This document shows positions 1 to 9,113 of a DNA stretch of 52,567 nt, piece by piece. The notes beneath the pieces were generated by a model. That model did no database searches. It was not told the DNA's origin and worked only from the letters and a program-made list of their open reading frames with translations. The stretch is from Lachnospiraceae bacterium (GTDB lineage: Bacteria; Bacillota; Clostridia; Lachnospirales; Lachnospiraceae). A program made the position numbers and the translations under genes. How positions within the stretch are numbered: the stretch's first letter is position 1; each line of letters opens with the position of its first letter. The stretch lies in the NCBI GenBank assembly GCA_017408735.1, contig JAFQUB010000047.1:1-52567 (forward strand). Direction: 5' to 3'.

Positions 1-31
1 GAAAAAAAATAAAAAAAATTAAAAAAAGGTG

Positions 32-60
32 TTGACATTTGGAAAGACTTGATATATACT
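32..60 (+). promoter_or_regulatory. Sigma-A promoter of the tRNA cluster
   Basis: A perfect -35 box TTGACA (32-37) is followed after 17 bases by the -10 box TATACT (55-60). It lies 45 bases upstream of the first tRNA and is preceded by an A-rich stretch that may act as an UP element. The near-consensus match fits a strongly transcribed stable-RNA operon. Confidence 0.88.
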
Positions 61-105
61 AAATCTTGTCCTTGAGGGACACGGAAAAAACAAAATAAAA
101 AATAT

Positions 106-180
106 CGGGGTGTGGCTCAGCTTGGCTAGAGCGCCTGGTTTGGGACCAGGAGGTCGCAGGTTCGAATCCTGTCACCCCGA
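106..180 (+). tRNA. tRNA-Pro (TGG)
   Basis: The acceptor strands CGGGGTG and CACCCCG pair fully, with discriminator A180. The anticodon loop TTTGGGA gives anticodon TGG, and the T arm carries TTCGAAT. CCA is not encoded. This is the first gene of the seven-tRNA cluster. Confidence 0.96.
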
Positions 181-189
181 CTTTATTAT

Positions 190-260
190 GCGGGTGTAGT
201 TCAATGGTAGAACACTAGCCTTCCAAGCTAGATACGTGGGTTCGATTCCCATCACCCGCT
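190..260 (+). tRNA. tRNA-Gly (TCC)
   Basis: The acceptor GCGGGTG pairs with CACCCGC, with discriminator T260. The loop CTTCCAA gives anticodon TCC. The T loop reads TTCGATT. CCA is not encoded. It follows tRNA-Pro by 9 bases, so the two are surely co-transcribed. Confidence 0.96.
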
Positions 261-289
261 TTACAATTGAATAAATTGTATTTCACTAT

Positions 290-363
<74 letters not shown>

Positions 364-397
364 GTTGTTGTTTGTACTAGCAACAGGGAAACAACAT

Positions 398-472
398 GGT
401 GGGTATAGCGCAGTTGGTTAGCGCGCCAGATTGTGGCTCTGGAGGCCATGGGTTCGAATCCCATTATCCACC
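398..472 (+). tRNA. tRNA-His (GTG)
   Basis: The acceptor GTGGGTA (399-405) pairs with TATCCAC (465-471) through one G-T wobble. G398 supplies the extra G-1 typical of tRNA-His and faces C472. The loop TTGTGGC gives anticodon GTG. CCA is not encoded. Confidence 0.95.
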
Positions 473-497
473 CTAGTGCTTCAAGAGGAGTACGTAA

Positions 498-569
498 TGG
501 GCTATCGCCAAGCGGTAAGGCACAGGACTTTGACTCCTGCATTCGCTGGTTCGAATCCAGTTAGCCCAG
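498..569 (+). tRNA. tRNA-Gln (TTG)
   Basis: The acceptor TGGGCTA pairs with TAGCCCA, with discriminator G569. The loop CTTTGAC between CAGGA and TCCTG gives anticodon TTG. The U1-A72 pair and G73 are typical of tRNA-Gln. Confidence 0.96.
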
Positions 570-633
570 CTAGTAAGTTGGGATAGAACTTACGAATGAA
601 AGCATTATAATATGAAGACTCTTATGAGTTTAT

Positions 634-706
634 GGGATACTAGCTCAGGTGGTAGAGCACTTGACTTTTAATCAAGTTGTCCGGGGTTCGAGTCCCCGGT
701 GTCTCA
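634..706 (+). tRNA. tRNA-Lys (TTT)
   Basis: The acceptor GGGATAC pairs with GTGTCTC using two wobbles, with discriminator A706. The loop CTTTTAA between CTTGA and TCAAG gives anticodon TTT. An intrinsic terminator begins only 3 bases after the mature end. Confidence 0.95.
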
Positions 707-708
707 TT

Positions 709-738
709 AATACCGATACAAAATCGGTATTTTTTTTT
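709..738 (+). terminator. Intrinsic terminator between tRNA-Lys and tRNA-Leu
   Basis: A 9-bp perfect stem (AATACCGAT at 709-717 with ATCGGTATT at 723-731) has a 5-base loop and runs into a tract of T. It should end much of the transcript after tRNA-Lys, yet tRNA-Leu starts 16 bases later with no room for a separate promoter. Confidence 0.82.
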
Positions 739-754
739 CAAATCATTTTAATAT

Positions 755-834
755 GCGGATGTGGCGGAATTGGCAGACGCGCCAGATTTAGGTTCTGGTG
801 GGAGACCGTGGGGGTTCAAGTCCCTTCATCCGCA
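755..834 (+). tRNA. tRNA-Leu (TAG)
   Basis: The acceptor GCGGATG pairs with CATCCGC, with discriminator A834. The loop TTTAGGT between CCAGA and TCTGG gives anticodon TAG. The extra bases between the anticodon and T arms form the long variable arm of a class II tRNA. Expression must come from readthrough of the terminator at 709-738 or a promoter overlapping it. Confidence 0.95.
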
Positions 835-840
835 CGAGTA

Positions 841-876
841 AAGTGCTGATTTCTTTAGAAATTGGCACTTTTTTTA
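841..876 (+). terminator. Terminator closing the tRNA cluster
   Basis: A 13-bp stem (841-853 with 858-870, two wobbles) with loop TTTA is followed by a run of T. It starts 6 bases after tRNA-Leu and clearly ends the cluster. Confidence 0.9.
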
Positions 877-920
877 AAACTTTTAATTCTTAAAAAAAAC
901 AAAAAGAATTATGCTATCAG

Positions 921-948
921 TTGACAAAAGCTATCATTATACTATAAT
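921..948 (+). promoter_or_regulatory. Promoter of the dockerin/cohesin genes
   Basis: A perfect TTGACA (921-926) and a perfect TATAAT (943-948) are separated by 16 bases. They lie 38 bases upstream of the start of the dockerin-bearing glucosaminidase and just after the tRNA cluster terminator. Confidence 0.85.
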
Positions 949-986
949 TTAGATGGTGACAATAGAAAAAATAATGGGAGAAATCT

Positions 987-2801
987 ATGCATAAGAAAAG
1001 GGCATATAAGATCATAAGGATAAGCCTGATTTTGATTGTATTGTTTGTCCTGTTTGAATATGATTTAACAAATGTATTTCTGGATGCCAATGCGGCAAAA
1101 ACAGGAATTGTAAATACGACAGGAGGCTCTTTAAGGGTAAGAAATGCACCTGACGGAGAACCGATAGGTTCTGTGGCAAAAGGACAGGCTGTAAATATAT
1201 TAGAAGAACAGGAAGAATGGTATAAAATAGAGTACGGTAATTCCTATGGATATGTGGCATCTGCATACATAGAAATGGTAGAAGTAGATGACGGCTATAA
1301 AAAGGAATTGTTAGAGGCTGGATTTCCGGAAAGTTATTGTACTGCATTGATGAAGCTTCATGCAGACTATCCAAACTGGGAATTCGTAGCATGGGATACA
1401 GGGCTGGAATGGGAGGAAGCTGTAAAAGCAGAAAGTTCCGTGGGTAAAAACACGGTAGCCGGTTCCTCCATATCTTCTTATAAATCTATCAGCAAAGGAG
1501 CCTACAATTTAAAAACAAATACATGGGTAAGTTTTGACAGCGGAGGCTGGGTATCTGCCTCTGAGGAGATTGTAGCTTATTATATGGACCCAAGAAACTT
1601 TTTAGATCCGTATTACATATTTCAATTTATGGATCAGACATATTCAGCAGAAAATCAAACAGAAAAAGGCTTAAAGACAGTGGTGCAAGGCACCTTTTTG
1701 AATACAAAAAGTTATAGAAAAATGCTTATGAATGCCGGAGAACAGTCAGGGGTTAGCCCATATGTGCTGGCGTCCATGATTGCGGTAGAACAAGGTTCGA
1801 AAGGTACCGGAAAATCTATATCCGGCACACAGGCAGGATACGAAGGATATTATAATTTCTATAATATTGGTGCTTATGCAACCAAAAATATGACTGCGGT
1901 GCAGCGTGGTTTGTGGTATGCAAAAGGAGGAAGCATTGGAGCATCTTCCTACAACAGACCGTGGAACAGTAAAGAGCGGGCAATTATTGGTGGTGCGGTC
2001 TATTATGGAAAAAACTATGTTGATAAGGGGCAGACCACATTATATTTGAAGAAATTTAATGTACAGGGAAAAGAAATTTATTCCCACCAATATATGACAA
2101 ATACCCAGGCAGCAGCGGCAGAAGCATTTCAGGTGGCAAAGGCATACAATAAGATAACCGATGGAAAAATAACATTTAGAATTCCTGTTTACAGAAACAT
2201 GCCGGAAAGTAACACAGAAAAGCCGAAAGGCGATGGTAATCCTGTAAATTACCTGAAAAATATTGAAATCGAGGGATATCAATTTGCACCGGTATTTCGT
2301 ACATATGAGCAGAAATATTCTTTGATTGTAGAAAAGAAAGTGAAAGAGATTAATATTTCGGCAGAAGCATATAATAATAAGGCGGTTGTAAACGGTGATG
2401 TAGGAAAATTTGCTTTAAATAAAGGAATGAATAAGGCAGAAATTGTGGTAACAGCAGAGAATGGTGCCAAAAGAAGTTATATAATATATGTATATCGGGG
2501 TAACAGTGCAGATGCAGATTTTGAAAATCCGGAAGAAGCATTGTGCAGCATCACTCCGACAGTTACTGTTACAGAGGCAGTAGAAGAAAAGCCGGAACCT
2601 ACAACCCTTCCGGGAGTTACAGGAGATGTAAACGGTGATGGTAAAGTAACAGTTATGGATCTTTTGAAGGTTAGAAAAGCAATTCTTGGAATGACACAGT
2701 TAACAGAAACAGAACAAAAGTTAGCAGATGTCAATTGCAATGGAAAAGTTGATGTGATTGATTTGCTTCGTATTCAGAAAAACATTCTGGGAATCAAATA
2801 A
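987..2801 (+). CDS. Secreted SH3-glucosaminidase with C-terminal type I dockerin
   Basis: This 604-residue protein is probably exported and attacks the glycan strands of peptidoglycan. It has a basic, hydrophobic N-terminal segment (residues 1-36, ending near AANAA-like small residues), a bacterial SH3 domain (about 38-97) and a glucosaminidase-type catalytic domain (about 225-370) with the likely catalytic Glu268 in AVEQG. A cadherin-like beta-sandwich follows (about 420-505). A type I dockerin ends the protein, with two calcium-loop repeats at about 547-568 and 581-602 (DVNGDGKVTVMDLL and DVNCNGKVDVIDLL). The start is supported by GGGAG at 976-980. The next gene, 12 bases downstream, encodes a membrane protein with a cohesin, the natural partner of a dockerin. 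I infer that the enzyme is held at the cell surface through this pair. The exact bond cleaved is not shown by the sequence. Confidence 0.85.
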   Translation: MHKKRAYKIIRISLILIVLFVLFEYDLTNVFLDANAAKTGIVNTTGGSLRVRNAPDGEPIGSVAKGQAVNILEEQEEWYKIEYGNSYGYVASAYIEMVEVDDGYKKELLEAGFPESYCTALMKLHADYPNWEFVAWDTGLEWEEAVKAESSVGKNTVAGSSISSYKSISKGAYNLKTNTWVSFDSGGWVSASEEIVAYYMDPRNFLDPYYIFQFMDQTYSAENQTEKGLKTVVQGTFLNTKSYRKMLMNAGEQSGVSPYVLASMIAVEQGSKGTGKSISGTQAGYEGYYNFYNIGAYATKNMTAVQRGLWYAKGGSIGASSYNRPWNSKERAIIGGAVYYGKNYVDKGQTTLYLKKFNVQGKEIYSHQYMTNTQAAAAEAFQVAKAYNKITDGKITFRIPVYRNMPESNTEKPKGDGNPVNYLKNIEIEGYQFAPVFRTYEQKYSLIVEKKVKEINISAEAYNNKAVVNGDVGKFALNKGMNKAEIVVTAENGAKRSYIIYVYRGNSADADFENPEEALCSITPTVTVTEAVEEKPEPTTLPGVTGDVNGDGKVTVMDLLKVRKAILGMTQLTETEQKLADVNCNGKVDVIDLLRIQKNILGIK

Positions 2802-2813
2802 CAGGAGGAAAAA

Positions 2814-4613
2814 ATGAAACAGTTAAAAAGAAGTATACAAATTATAATGCTCAGTTTAATCGTAGTGGTTAGCTGTAAAATGAATGTTTTTGCAGCTGGA
2901 AATTCGATATCATTTTCCGATCCTACGGCAAAAAAAGGAGAAACAGTCATTGTCACAGTAAAAGTTGCTTCCGACAGCACAGACTTGGGAGCTGTAGATA
3001 TGACGCTGGTGTATGACAGTGATGCATTGGAATTTACAGGAAGCGGTTCAGCAGTAAAAGGTGGTTCCGGAAGTATCCGAATTGCTGACACTGCATCCGA
3101 TTCTTCTACAAAGACATTAAGTTATGAGTTAACATTCACTGCATTAAAAGCAGGAAGTGCTTCACTTAAGGTTTCTAATTACGAAGTGTTTGGTTTTGAC
3201 GAATCTGTGATTTCTATGGATCATGTAGGAAGCTCAAGTATTACAGTAACAGACGAAAGCAAAACTCTTTCTAAGGATGCCAGCCTGAAGGAATTAAAGT
3301 TATCCAATGGGACACTATCACCGGCTTTTAGTCCATCTACAATGAACTATACAGCATCAGTAGGAGCGGATATCAGCAGTATTGTAGTGTCAGGAACTAC
3401 TTCTCATGAAAATGCAGCCATTACTTCTATCAATGGTGCAGATAATTTGAAAGAAGGACAAAATACCGTTAAAGTTTCTGTTACAGCAGAAAGTGGTGCA
3501 ACAGCAGTTTATACAATTATTGTAACAAAAGGCACAGCAGCAGTAGCCACTGAAACACCGTTACCAACAGCAGAAGCAACAGCTGCTCCGGAACCAACTG
3601 GAGAGACACAAACACAGGGTAGTGGCACAATTGTTGTAAATGACAAGCAGTTAACACCATTGGCGTTACCGGCAGATGCAGAGTTAAAAGGTTATACAAA
3701 AGGTACCTTAGAATATAACGGAGAAACCATGGAAGCATTGGTATCTGATTATATGGATTTGTATGTTATTTATATGACAGATACAAATGACAATAAAGAT
3801 TACTATGTATATTATAAAGATGTAGATCAGTTTACAGAGTTTATTAAAATTGAAAACAGTGGAGATAAATTTATTGTTGTTCTGGATGGATATCCAAGAG
3901 ATATCAGTATTTATGGTTTTGAAAGAACCACAATTATGATTAATGATAAGAAGGCAAATGTGGTATGGAAATATACAGATGAACTGATTTCTTATTCCAG
4001 TGCAGCCGCAGAATATTATCTGGTAGGTGGTTTGAGTGAATCCGGTGTAAATACATGGTATGTCTATGACTTTGTAGATAAAACATATCAGAGATATTTT
4101 GTTCAGCCTGCAAATCTTATCGAAGAAGAAACAGGACCTGATTTGACATTGACAGAACAGGAACAGCAGGTGAAAGAATTAAACGAAGCGTTACAGAAAA
4201 GCAAGAACTCAAGACTTATGGTGATTGGTGTTTTAGCCTTTATAGTATTAATTCTTATCATGGTAAGCGTTAACTTATTCTTGAAGGTAAGGAGTTTAAA
4301 GGATGAAATTGAAGAATTAGAAGAAGGAGATACAGATACAGATACAGATGAACAGCCGGTACCGGTGAAGAAGAGAAAAGAAGTGGAACCGGAAGATGAT
4401 TTCTTCGATGAAGCAGATGGAATTCCAAAAGAAATGGAAGATGAAATTATCAAAGCCAAGATTATTGGAAAAGAAGCGGAAGAAGATGAATTTGAAGAAT
4501 CCTTAAAATTAAGAAAATCTAAACCGAAGCAGAAAAAGCCTGCAAAGGTAGAAGAAAAAGAATTTAATGAGGATGATTTTGATTTCGAATTTATTGATTT
4601 GGATGACAAATAA
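2814..4613 (+). CDS. Membrane-anchored single-cohesin protein with acidic cytoplasmic tail
   Basis: This 599-residue protein starts with a signal peptide (1-27, ending VFAAG). Next comes a cohesin-like domain (about 29-147), recognisable by its opening SFSDPTAKKGETV pattern, the LGAVDMTLVYDSDALEF strand and a GSASL motif. A cadherin-like beta-sandwich (about 153-242) and a Thr/Pro/Glu-rich linker follow. The 170-residue extracellular region after that is unrecognised. One transmembrane helix lies at about 468-491. The last ~105 residues are very acidic with Lys clusters and should lie in the cytoplasm. AGGAGG precedes the start. There is no sortase signal or SLH domain, so it is not a classical scaffoldin. 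With a dockerin enzyme just upstream, the inferred role is to anchor that enzyme and possibly carry a signal or contact inside the cell through the tail. Confidence 0.8.
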   Translation: MKQLKRSIQIIMLSLIVVVSCKMNVFAAGNSISFSDPTAKKGETVIVTVKVASDSTDLGAVDMTLVYDSDALEFTGSGSAVKGGSGSIRIADTASDSSTKTLSYELTFTALKAGSASLKVSNYEVFGFDESVISMDHVGSSSITVTDESKTLSKDASLKELKLSNGTLSPAFSPSTMNYTASVGADISSIVVSGTTSHENAAITSINGADNLKEGQNTVKVSVTAESGATAVYTIIVTKGTAAVATETPLPTAEATAAPEPTGETQTQGSGTIVVNDKQLTPLALPADAELKGYTKGTLEYNGETMEALVSDYMDLYVIYMTDTNDNKDYYVYYKDVDQFTEFIKIENSGDKFIVVLDGYPRDISIYGFERTTIMINDKKANVVWKYTDELISYSSAAAEYYLVGGLSESGVNTWYVYDFVDKTYQRYFVQPANLIEEETGPDLTLTEQEQQVKELNEALQKSKNSRLMVIGVLAFIVLILIMVSVNLFLKVRSLKDEIEELEEGDTDTDTDEQPVPVKKRKEVEPEDDFFDEADGIPKEMEDEIIKAKIIGKEAEEDEFEESLKLRKSKPKQKKPAKVEEKEFNEDDFDFEFIDLDDK

Positions 4614-4655
4614 GATTATTAGTGGAAGATAGAGAGAATAGGAAAGAGGAGTAGC

Positions 4656-7106
4656 ATGCAAAGACAGTATACGGAAAAGGCAAAAAAAGCCATAGAGCTT
4701 GCAAAAAAATCTGCAAAGCGGTTAAAACATTCCTACATTGGAAGTGAGCATATTTTAATTGGTCTGTTGGAAGAAGGCAGTGCTGTGGGGGCGAGAGTGC
4801 TGGAGGCAAATGGTGTAGATGAAGATGCATTGCTGGAATTAATGGAACAGCTGATTGTACCTGAAGGTAACGTGGGATTGTTGGACAAAGAGGGATTTAC
4901 TCCAAGAGCCGAAAAAGTGTTAGAGGCAGCTAACAGAGAGGCAGAAAGATTCAAAGCAAACAAAATCGGTACAGAACATCTTTTGATTGCCATGGTGAAA
5001 GAAGCAGACAGTGTTGCTACAAAATTATTAATTACTTTGGGAATTAATCTCCAGAAGGTATATGTAGACACCCTTGCTGCTATGGGGCAGGAAGTAAATT
5101 TATACCGTGAAGATTTTCAGAATGGAAGGCTGGTAAAGAAGAAAGAAAAGGAGGCTACTCCTACACTAAATCAGTATAGCCGTGATTTGACTATGCTTGC
5201 CAAGGAACAGAAACTGGACCCAGTGGTAAGCCGTGAAAACGAAATCCAGCGTATGATTCAGATTTTAAGCAGAAGAAGCAAAAACAACCCATGCTTAATT
5301 GGTGAGCCGGGTGTCGGTAAAACTGCCATTGTGGAGGGGCTTGCCAGAAGAATTGTGGCAGATACCGTACCGGATAGTATGAAAGGAAAACGAGTTGTTG
5401 TATTAGACCTTGCCAGTATGGTAGCTGGTTCTAAGTACCGTGGTGAGTTTGAAGAAAGAATTAAGCGGGTTATAAAAGAAGTAGTAGCAGACGGAAATGT
5501 TCTCTTGTTTTTGGATGAAATTCACACAATAATTGGAGCCGGTGGTGCAGAAGGTGCTTTAGATGCATCTAATATTTTAAAGCCATCTCTTGCCAGAGGA
5601 GAATTGCAGATTATTGGTGCTACTACCATTAATGAATACCGTAAACACATTGAAAAAGATCCTGCATTAGAACGCAGATTCCAGCCGGTGGTAGTAGAGG
5701 AACCGGAGGAAGCAGAAGCAGTGAAAATTCTCAAAGGTGTCAGAGAAAATTATGAGAAGCATCATGGTGTGGAAATTACAGATGAAGCCCTTGAAGCTGC
5801 AGTAAAAATGTCTGCAAGATATATTAATGACAGGTTTTTGCCAGATAAAGCTATTGATTTAATTGACGAGGCAGCTGCAAAATTAAAATTAAGCAACGTA
5901 AAGCCGGTGTCAGGTCTGGAAGAATTAGAACAGCAAATTGAACAGTTAAATGAACAGGAAGAAGAGGCTCTTTGTCTGGAAGATTTTGAAACAGCCTCTG
6001 AACTGAAAAAGGAAAAAGAAGAATTAGAGGGTAAACTGTTAAAACTGAAAAAGAAACAGGACAGATCCAGAAAGGTTCCGGCAGTAACTGAAGCAGAAAT
6101 AGCAGAAATTGTTGCTATGTGGACAAAAATTCCTGTGAAAAAGATTGCAGAAGAAGAAACAGCAAAATTAAAACGTCTGGAGAAAACGCTTCATGGCAGA
6201 GTTGTAGGACAGGAAGAAGCAGTGAAAGCTATTTCCAAGGCAATTAAGCGTGGCAGAGTGGGATTGAAGGACCCAAACCGTCCAATTGGTTCTTTCTTAT
6301 TCTTAGGACCAACCGGCGTTGGTAAGACCGAATTATCCAAAGCTTTGGCAGAGGCGGTGTTTGGCAGTGAAGATGCCATTATCCGTGTAGATATGTCAGA
6401 ATATATGGAAAAGCACAGCGTATCCAAAATGATTGGTTCTCCGCCGGGATATGTAGGATATGAAGAAGGTGGACAGTTAAGTGAAAAGATTAGAAGAAAT
6501 CCGTATTCCGTAGTGTTGTTTGATGAAATTGAAAAAGCGCATCCGGATGTATTTAATATTTTGCTTCAGGTGTTAGACGATGGACATATTACAGATGCCC
6601 AGGGAAGAAAAATCAGCTTTAAGAATACCATCATTATTATGACCTCCAATGCAGGTGCCCAGGCAATTATTTCACCGAAGAAATTAGGATTTGCAGCGGT
6701 AGATGATGAAAAGGTAAATTACGAAAATATGAAGCAGAACGTAATGGAAGAAGTGAAACGTATTTTCAAACCGGAATTTATCAACCGTATTGATGAAATT
6801 ATTGTTTTCCATGCATTAAACAAAGAACATATGAAGGAAATCGTGACCTTGCTTTCTAAAAAACTTGTAAACAGATGTAAAGAGCAGATGAATATCGAGT
6901 TAAACATTCGCGATAATGTTAAGAAATTTATTGTAGAAAAGGGTAGCGATGATAAATTTGGTGCCAGACCGTTGCGTCGTGCGGTGCAGACTTATATAGA
7001 AGATGCCATGGCAGAAGAAGTGCTTAACGGCAATATAAAAAATGGCGACAACGTGGTGGTATCCATGAAGGGGACTGAAATAAAATTTTCAATAAAGGAA
7101 AAATAA
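4656..7106 (+). CDS. clpC: ATP-dependent Clp protease ATP-binding subunit ClpC
   Basis: ClpC is an AAA+ unfoldase that feeds proteins to ClpP in the cytoplasm and supports stress tolerance. The 816-residue length is typical. Two Clp N repeats occupy about 1-145. The first AAA+ module has Walker A GEPGVGKT near residue 216. A UVR-type middle segment ([18 protein letters not shown]) lies near 430-450. The second module has GPTGVGKT near 550, and the C-terminal D2-small domain is complete. The start follows AGAGGAG. No ctsR, mcsA or mcsB is visible upstream; the preceding gene is the cohesin protein, 42 bases away with no obvious terminator between them, so read-through is possible. radA lies downstream, as in many Firmicutes. 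Confidence 0.97.
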   Translation: MQRQYTEKAKKAIELAKKSAKRLKHSYIGSEHILIGLLEEGSAVGARVLEANGVDEDALLELMEQLIVPEGNVGLLDKEGFTPRAEKVLEAANREAERFKANKIGTEHLLIAMVKEADSVATKLLITLGINLQKVYVDTLAAMGQEVNLYREDFQNGRLVKKKEKEATPTLNQYSRDLTMLAKEQKLDPVVSRENEIQRMIQILSRRSKNNPCLIGEPGVGKTAIVEGLARRIVADTVPDSMKGKRVVVLDLASMVAGSKYRGEFEERIKRVIKEVVADGNVLLFLDEIHTIIGAGGAEGALDASNILKPSLARGELQIIGATTINEYRKHIEKDPALERRFQPVVVEEPEEAEAVKILKGVRENYEKHHGVEITDEALEAAVKMSARYINDRFLPDKAIDLIDEAAAKLKLSNVKPVSGLEELEQQIEQLNEQEEEALCLEDFETASELKKEKEELEGKLLKLKKKQDRSRKVPAVTEAEIAEIVAMWTKIPVKKIAEEETAKLKRLEKTLHGRVVGQEEAVKAISKAIKRGRVGLKDPNRPIGSFLFLGPTGVGKTELSKALAEAVFGSEDAIIRVDMSEYMEKHSVSKMIGSPPGYVGYEEGGQLSEKIRRNPYSVVLFDEIEKAHPDVFNILLQVLDDGHITDAQGRKISFKNTIIIMTSNAGAQAIISPKKLGFAAVDDEKVNYENMKQNVMEEVKRIFKPEFINRIDEIIVFHALNKEHMKEIVTLLSKKLVNRCKEQMNIELNIRDNVKKFIVEKGSDDKFGARPLRRAVQTYIEDAMAEEVLNGNIKNGDNVVVSMKGTEIKFSIKEK

Positions 7107-7186
7107 ACTAGTAGAAAAATGCAGAAATATGATGTATACTAGAACATATAACAGTGAAAAACGTAAGAAGAACGGAGGACTTTGGG

Positions 7187-7600
7187 ATGGCTGTAGTAAA
7201 AGAATTAATTCGTGCAAATGAAGCAGGAGAAATCAGCTTTGGAGATTATACATTAGATAAAAAAGCAAAGCTTGATAATTTCGAATGTAACGGAGATATT
7301 TATAAGGTAAAAACATTCAATGAAATCACAAAATTAGAAAAGAACGGAATGTTTATCTATGAATCCGTACCGGGAACGGCTGTAGCAGATTTGACACAGA
7401 GTGAATATGGAATGGAATTTACTGTGGAAGGTCCGGAAGATGCACAGATTACTATAGAATTACAGGACGAAACAGAATACAAGATTTACATTGATGATAC
7501 TAATGTAGGTAAAATGAAAACAAATCTTGGCGGCAAGCTGATTTTAAGTGTTGAGCTTGCAAAAAGAGATGCAGTGAAAGTAAAAGTAGTAAAGTTATAA
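7187..7600 (+). CDS. Conserved small protein of unknown function between clpC and radA
   Basis: I chose the ATG at 7187 because GGAGG (7174-7178) sits at ideal distance; an in-frame GTG at 7154 lacks such a site. The 137-residue product has no signal peptide or membrane segment. It appears mostly beta-stranded, with repeated short strands and acidic surface patches. The pattern KLEKNGMFIYESVPGTAV suggests a conserved core. I recall that similar short proteins in this family of bacteria have sometimes been labelled endosialidase, but nothing here supports an enzyme, so no function is claimed. A possible -10 box TATACT (7135-7140) upstream and a strong terminator downstream suggest a separately transcribed, perhaps abundant, protein. 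Confidence 0.75.
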   Translation: MAVVKELIRANEAGEISFGDYTLDKKAKLDNFECNGDIYKVKTFNEITKLEKNGMFIYESVPGTAVADLTQSEYGMEFTVEGPEDAQITIELQDETEYKIYIDDTNVGKMKTNLGGKLILSVELAKRDAVKVKVVKL

Positions 7601-7621
7601 GTTTGAAATAAAAATATCCGG

Positions 7622-7664
7622 CTCCCCCGAATTTGAAGAATTTCTATTTCGGGGGAGTTTTTTT
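7622..7664 (+). terminator. Intrinsic terminator before radA
   Basis: A GC-rich stem of 10 bp (CTCCCCCGAA at 7622-7631 with TTCGGGGGAG at 7648-7657) with a 16-base loop is followed by seven T. It ends the unit upstream of radA, whose start is 19 bases further on. Confidence 0.92.
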
Positions 7665-7682
7665 AGAAAAGAGGTTTGAAAT

Positions 7683-9044
7683 ATGGCGAAGGGTACAGTA
7701 TTTTTTTGTCAAGGTTGTGGATATGAATCTTCCAAGTGGATGGGGCAGTGTCCGGGGTGTAAGGAGTGGAATACCTTTGTGGAGGAAGCTGCACCTAAGA
7801 AAACAGCCGGAGGACGAGTAAAGGGTGTAAGAGAACGGGCAGTTCCTGTCATGTTAAAAGAGATTGAATTAAAGGAAGAAGAAAGAATCAGTACCAGCAT
7901 AGAAGAACTGGACAGAGTACTGGGGGGAGGTATTGTGGCAGGAGCCTTGATGTTAGTGGGCGGTGACCCGGGAATCGGAAAATCCACACTTCTTTTACAG
8001 GTATGTAAAAATTTAGCAGATGCCAATCATGATGTTATGTATATTTCCGGTGAAGAATCTTTAAAGCAGATTAAACTTCGTGCTCAGCGAATTGGTGAGT
8101 TTAAGGATACGTTGACCTTGCTTTGTGAAACAAATCTGACAGAAATCGAGGAAGTAGTAAAGGCAAAGAAGCCAGAAATTGTGATTATCGACTCTATCCA
8201 GACTATGTACAATGAAAACGTTTCTGCAGCCCCGGGAAGTGTTTCGCAGGTTAGGGAATCTACCGGAACATTAATGATGTTGGCTAAGACATTGGGAATT
8301 GCTATTTTTATTGTAGGTCACGTAACAAAAGAAGGAGTTGTAGCAGGGCCGAGAGTGTTGGAGCATATGGTGGATACGGTGTTGTATTTTGAGGGCGACC
8401 GTCATGCATCTTATCGTATTCTGCGAGGTGTTAAGAATCGTTTTGGTTCTACCAATGAAATTGGTGTGTTTGAAATGCAGGGAAATGGATTACGTGAGGT
8501 TACAAACCCGTCGGAATTCATGTTGAACGGTAAGCCGGTAGGGGCTTCCGGTTCAGTAGTAACCTGTTCCTTGGAAGGAACCAGACCTATTTTAGTGGAA
8601 ATTCAGGCTTTGGTATCAGATACCAGTTTTCAGATTCCAAGAAGAACTACCGTAGGGATGGATTTTAACCGAATCAATTTACTCTTGGCTGTGTTGGAAA
8701 AAAGGGCAGGAATGCAGTTGGGTGGCTGCGATGCCTATGTAAACTTAACGGGAGGGATGCGCTTGTCAGAACCGTCCATTGATTTGGCAGTGGTGGCAGC
8801 GGTGATTTCCAGTTACCGAAATATCGTGGTAGATGAACATACCATAATTTTTGGTGAGGTGGGACTAACCGGAGAAGTCCGAGGCGTGGCACAGGCAGAG
8901 GTACGAATTAAGGAAGCCGAAAAAATGGGCTTTACAAGATGTATTGTGCCAAAGAGTAATTTTGACGGAATTATGGCAAATGGCAAGCCGGGAATTGAGG
9001 TTGTGGGCGTTGCCGGAGTGATTGAACTGGTGGATATTTTGTAG
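7683..9044 (+). CDS. radA: DNA repair protein RadA
   Basis: RadA is a RecA-like helicase that helps branch migration during recombinational repair. The 453-residue protein has an N-terminal four-cysteine zinc finger (CQGC then CPGC in the first 35 residues), a RecA-type core with Walker A GGDPGIGKSTL near residue 100, the RadA hallmark KNRFG near 257, and a C-terminal Lon-like domain of normal length. The start is preceded by AGAGG. The gene starts only 19 bases after a strong terminator, so its promoter must overlap that terminator or it relies on readthrough. Confidence 0.97.
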   Translation: MAKGTVFFCQGCGYESSKWMGQCPGCKEWNTFVEEAAPKKTAGGRVKGVRERAVPVMLKEIELKEEERISTSIEELDRVLGGGIVAGALMLVGGDPGIGKSTLLLQVCKNLADANHDVMYISGEESLKQIKLRAQRIGEFKDTLTLLCETNLTEIEEVVKAKKPEIVIIDSIQTMYNENVSAAPGSVSQVRESTGTLMMLAKTLGIAIFIVGHVTKEGVVAGPRVLEHMVDTVLYFEGDRHASYRILRGVKNRFGSTNEIGVFEMQGNGLREVTNPSEFMLNGKPVGASGSVVTCSLEGTRPILVEIQALVSDTSFQIPRRTTVGMDFNRINLLLAVLEKRAGMQLGGCDAYVNLTGGMRLSEPSIDLAVVAAVISSYRNIVVDEHTIIFGEVGLTGEVRGVAQAEVRIKEAEKMGFTRCIVPKSNFDGIMANGKPGIEVVGVAGVIELVDIL

Positions 9045-9113
9045 GTAGTGATGGAATGAGCCGATGAAAAATGCACTGTTACAAAATTTCAACATATATA
9101 GGAGGAAAAAGAT

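Noticed and set aside
4103-4609. Minus-strand frame of 168 codons rich in Ser and Phe
   Set aside because: It is the reverse of the acidic, Lys/Glu-rich tail of the cohesin protein.
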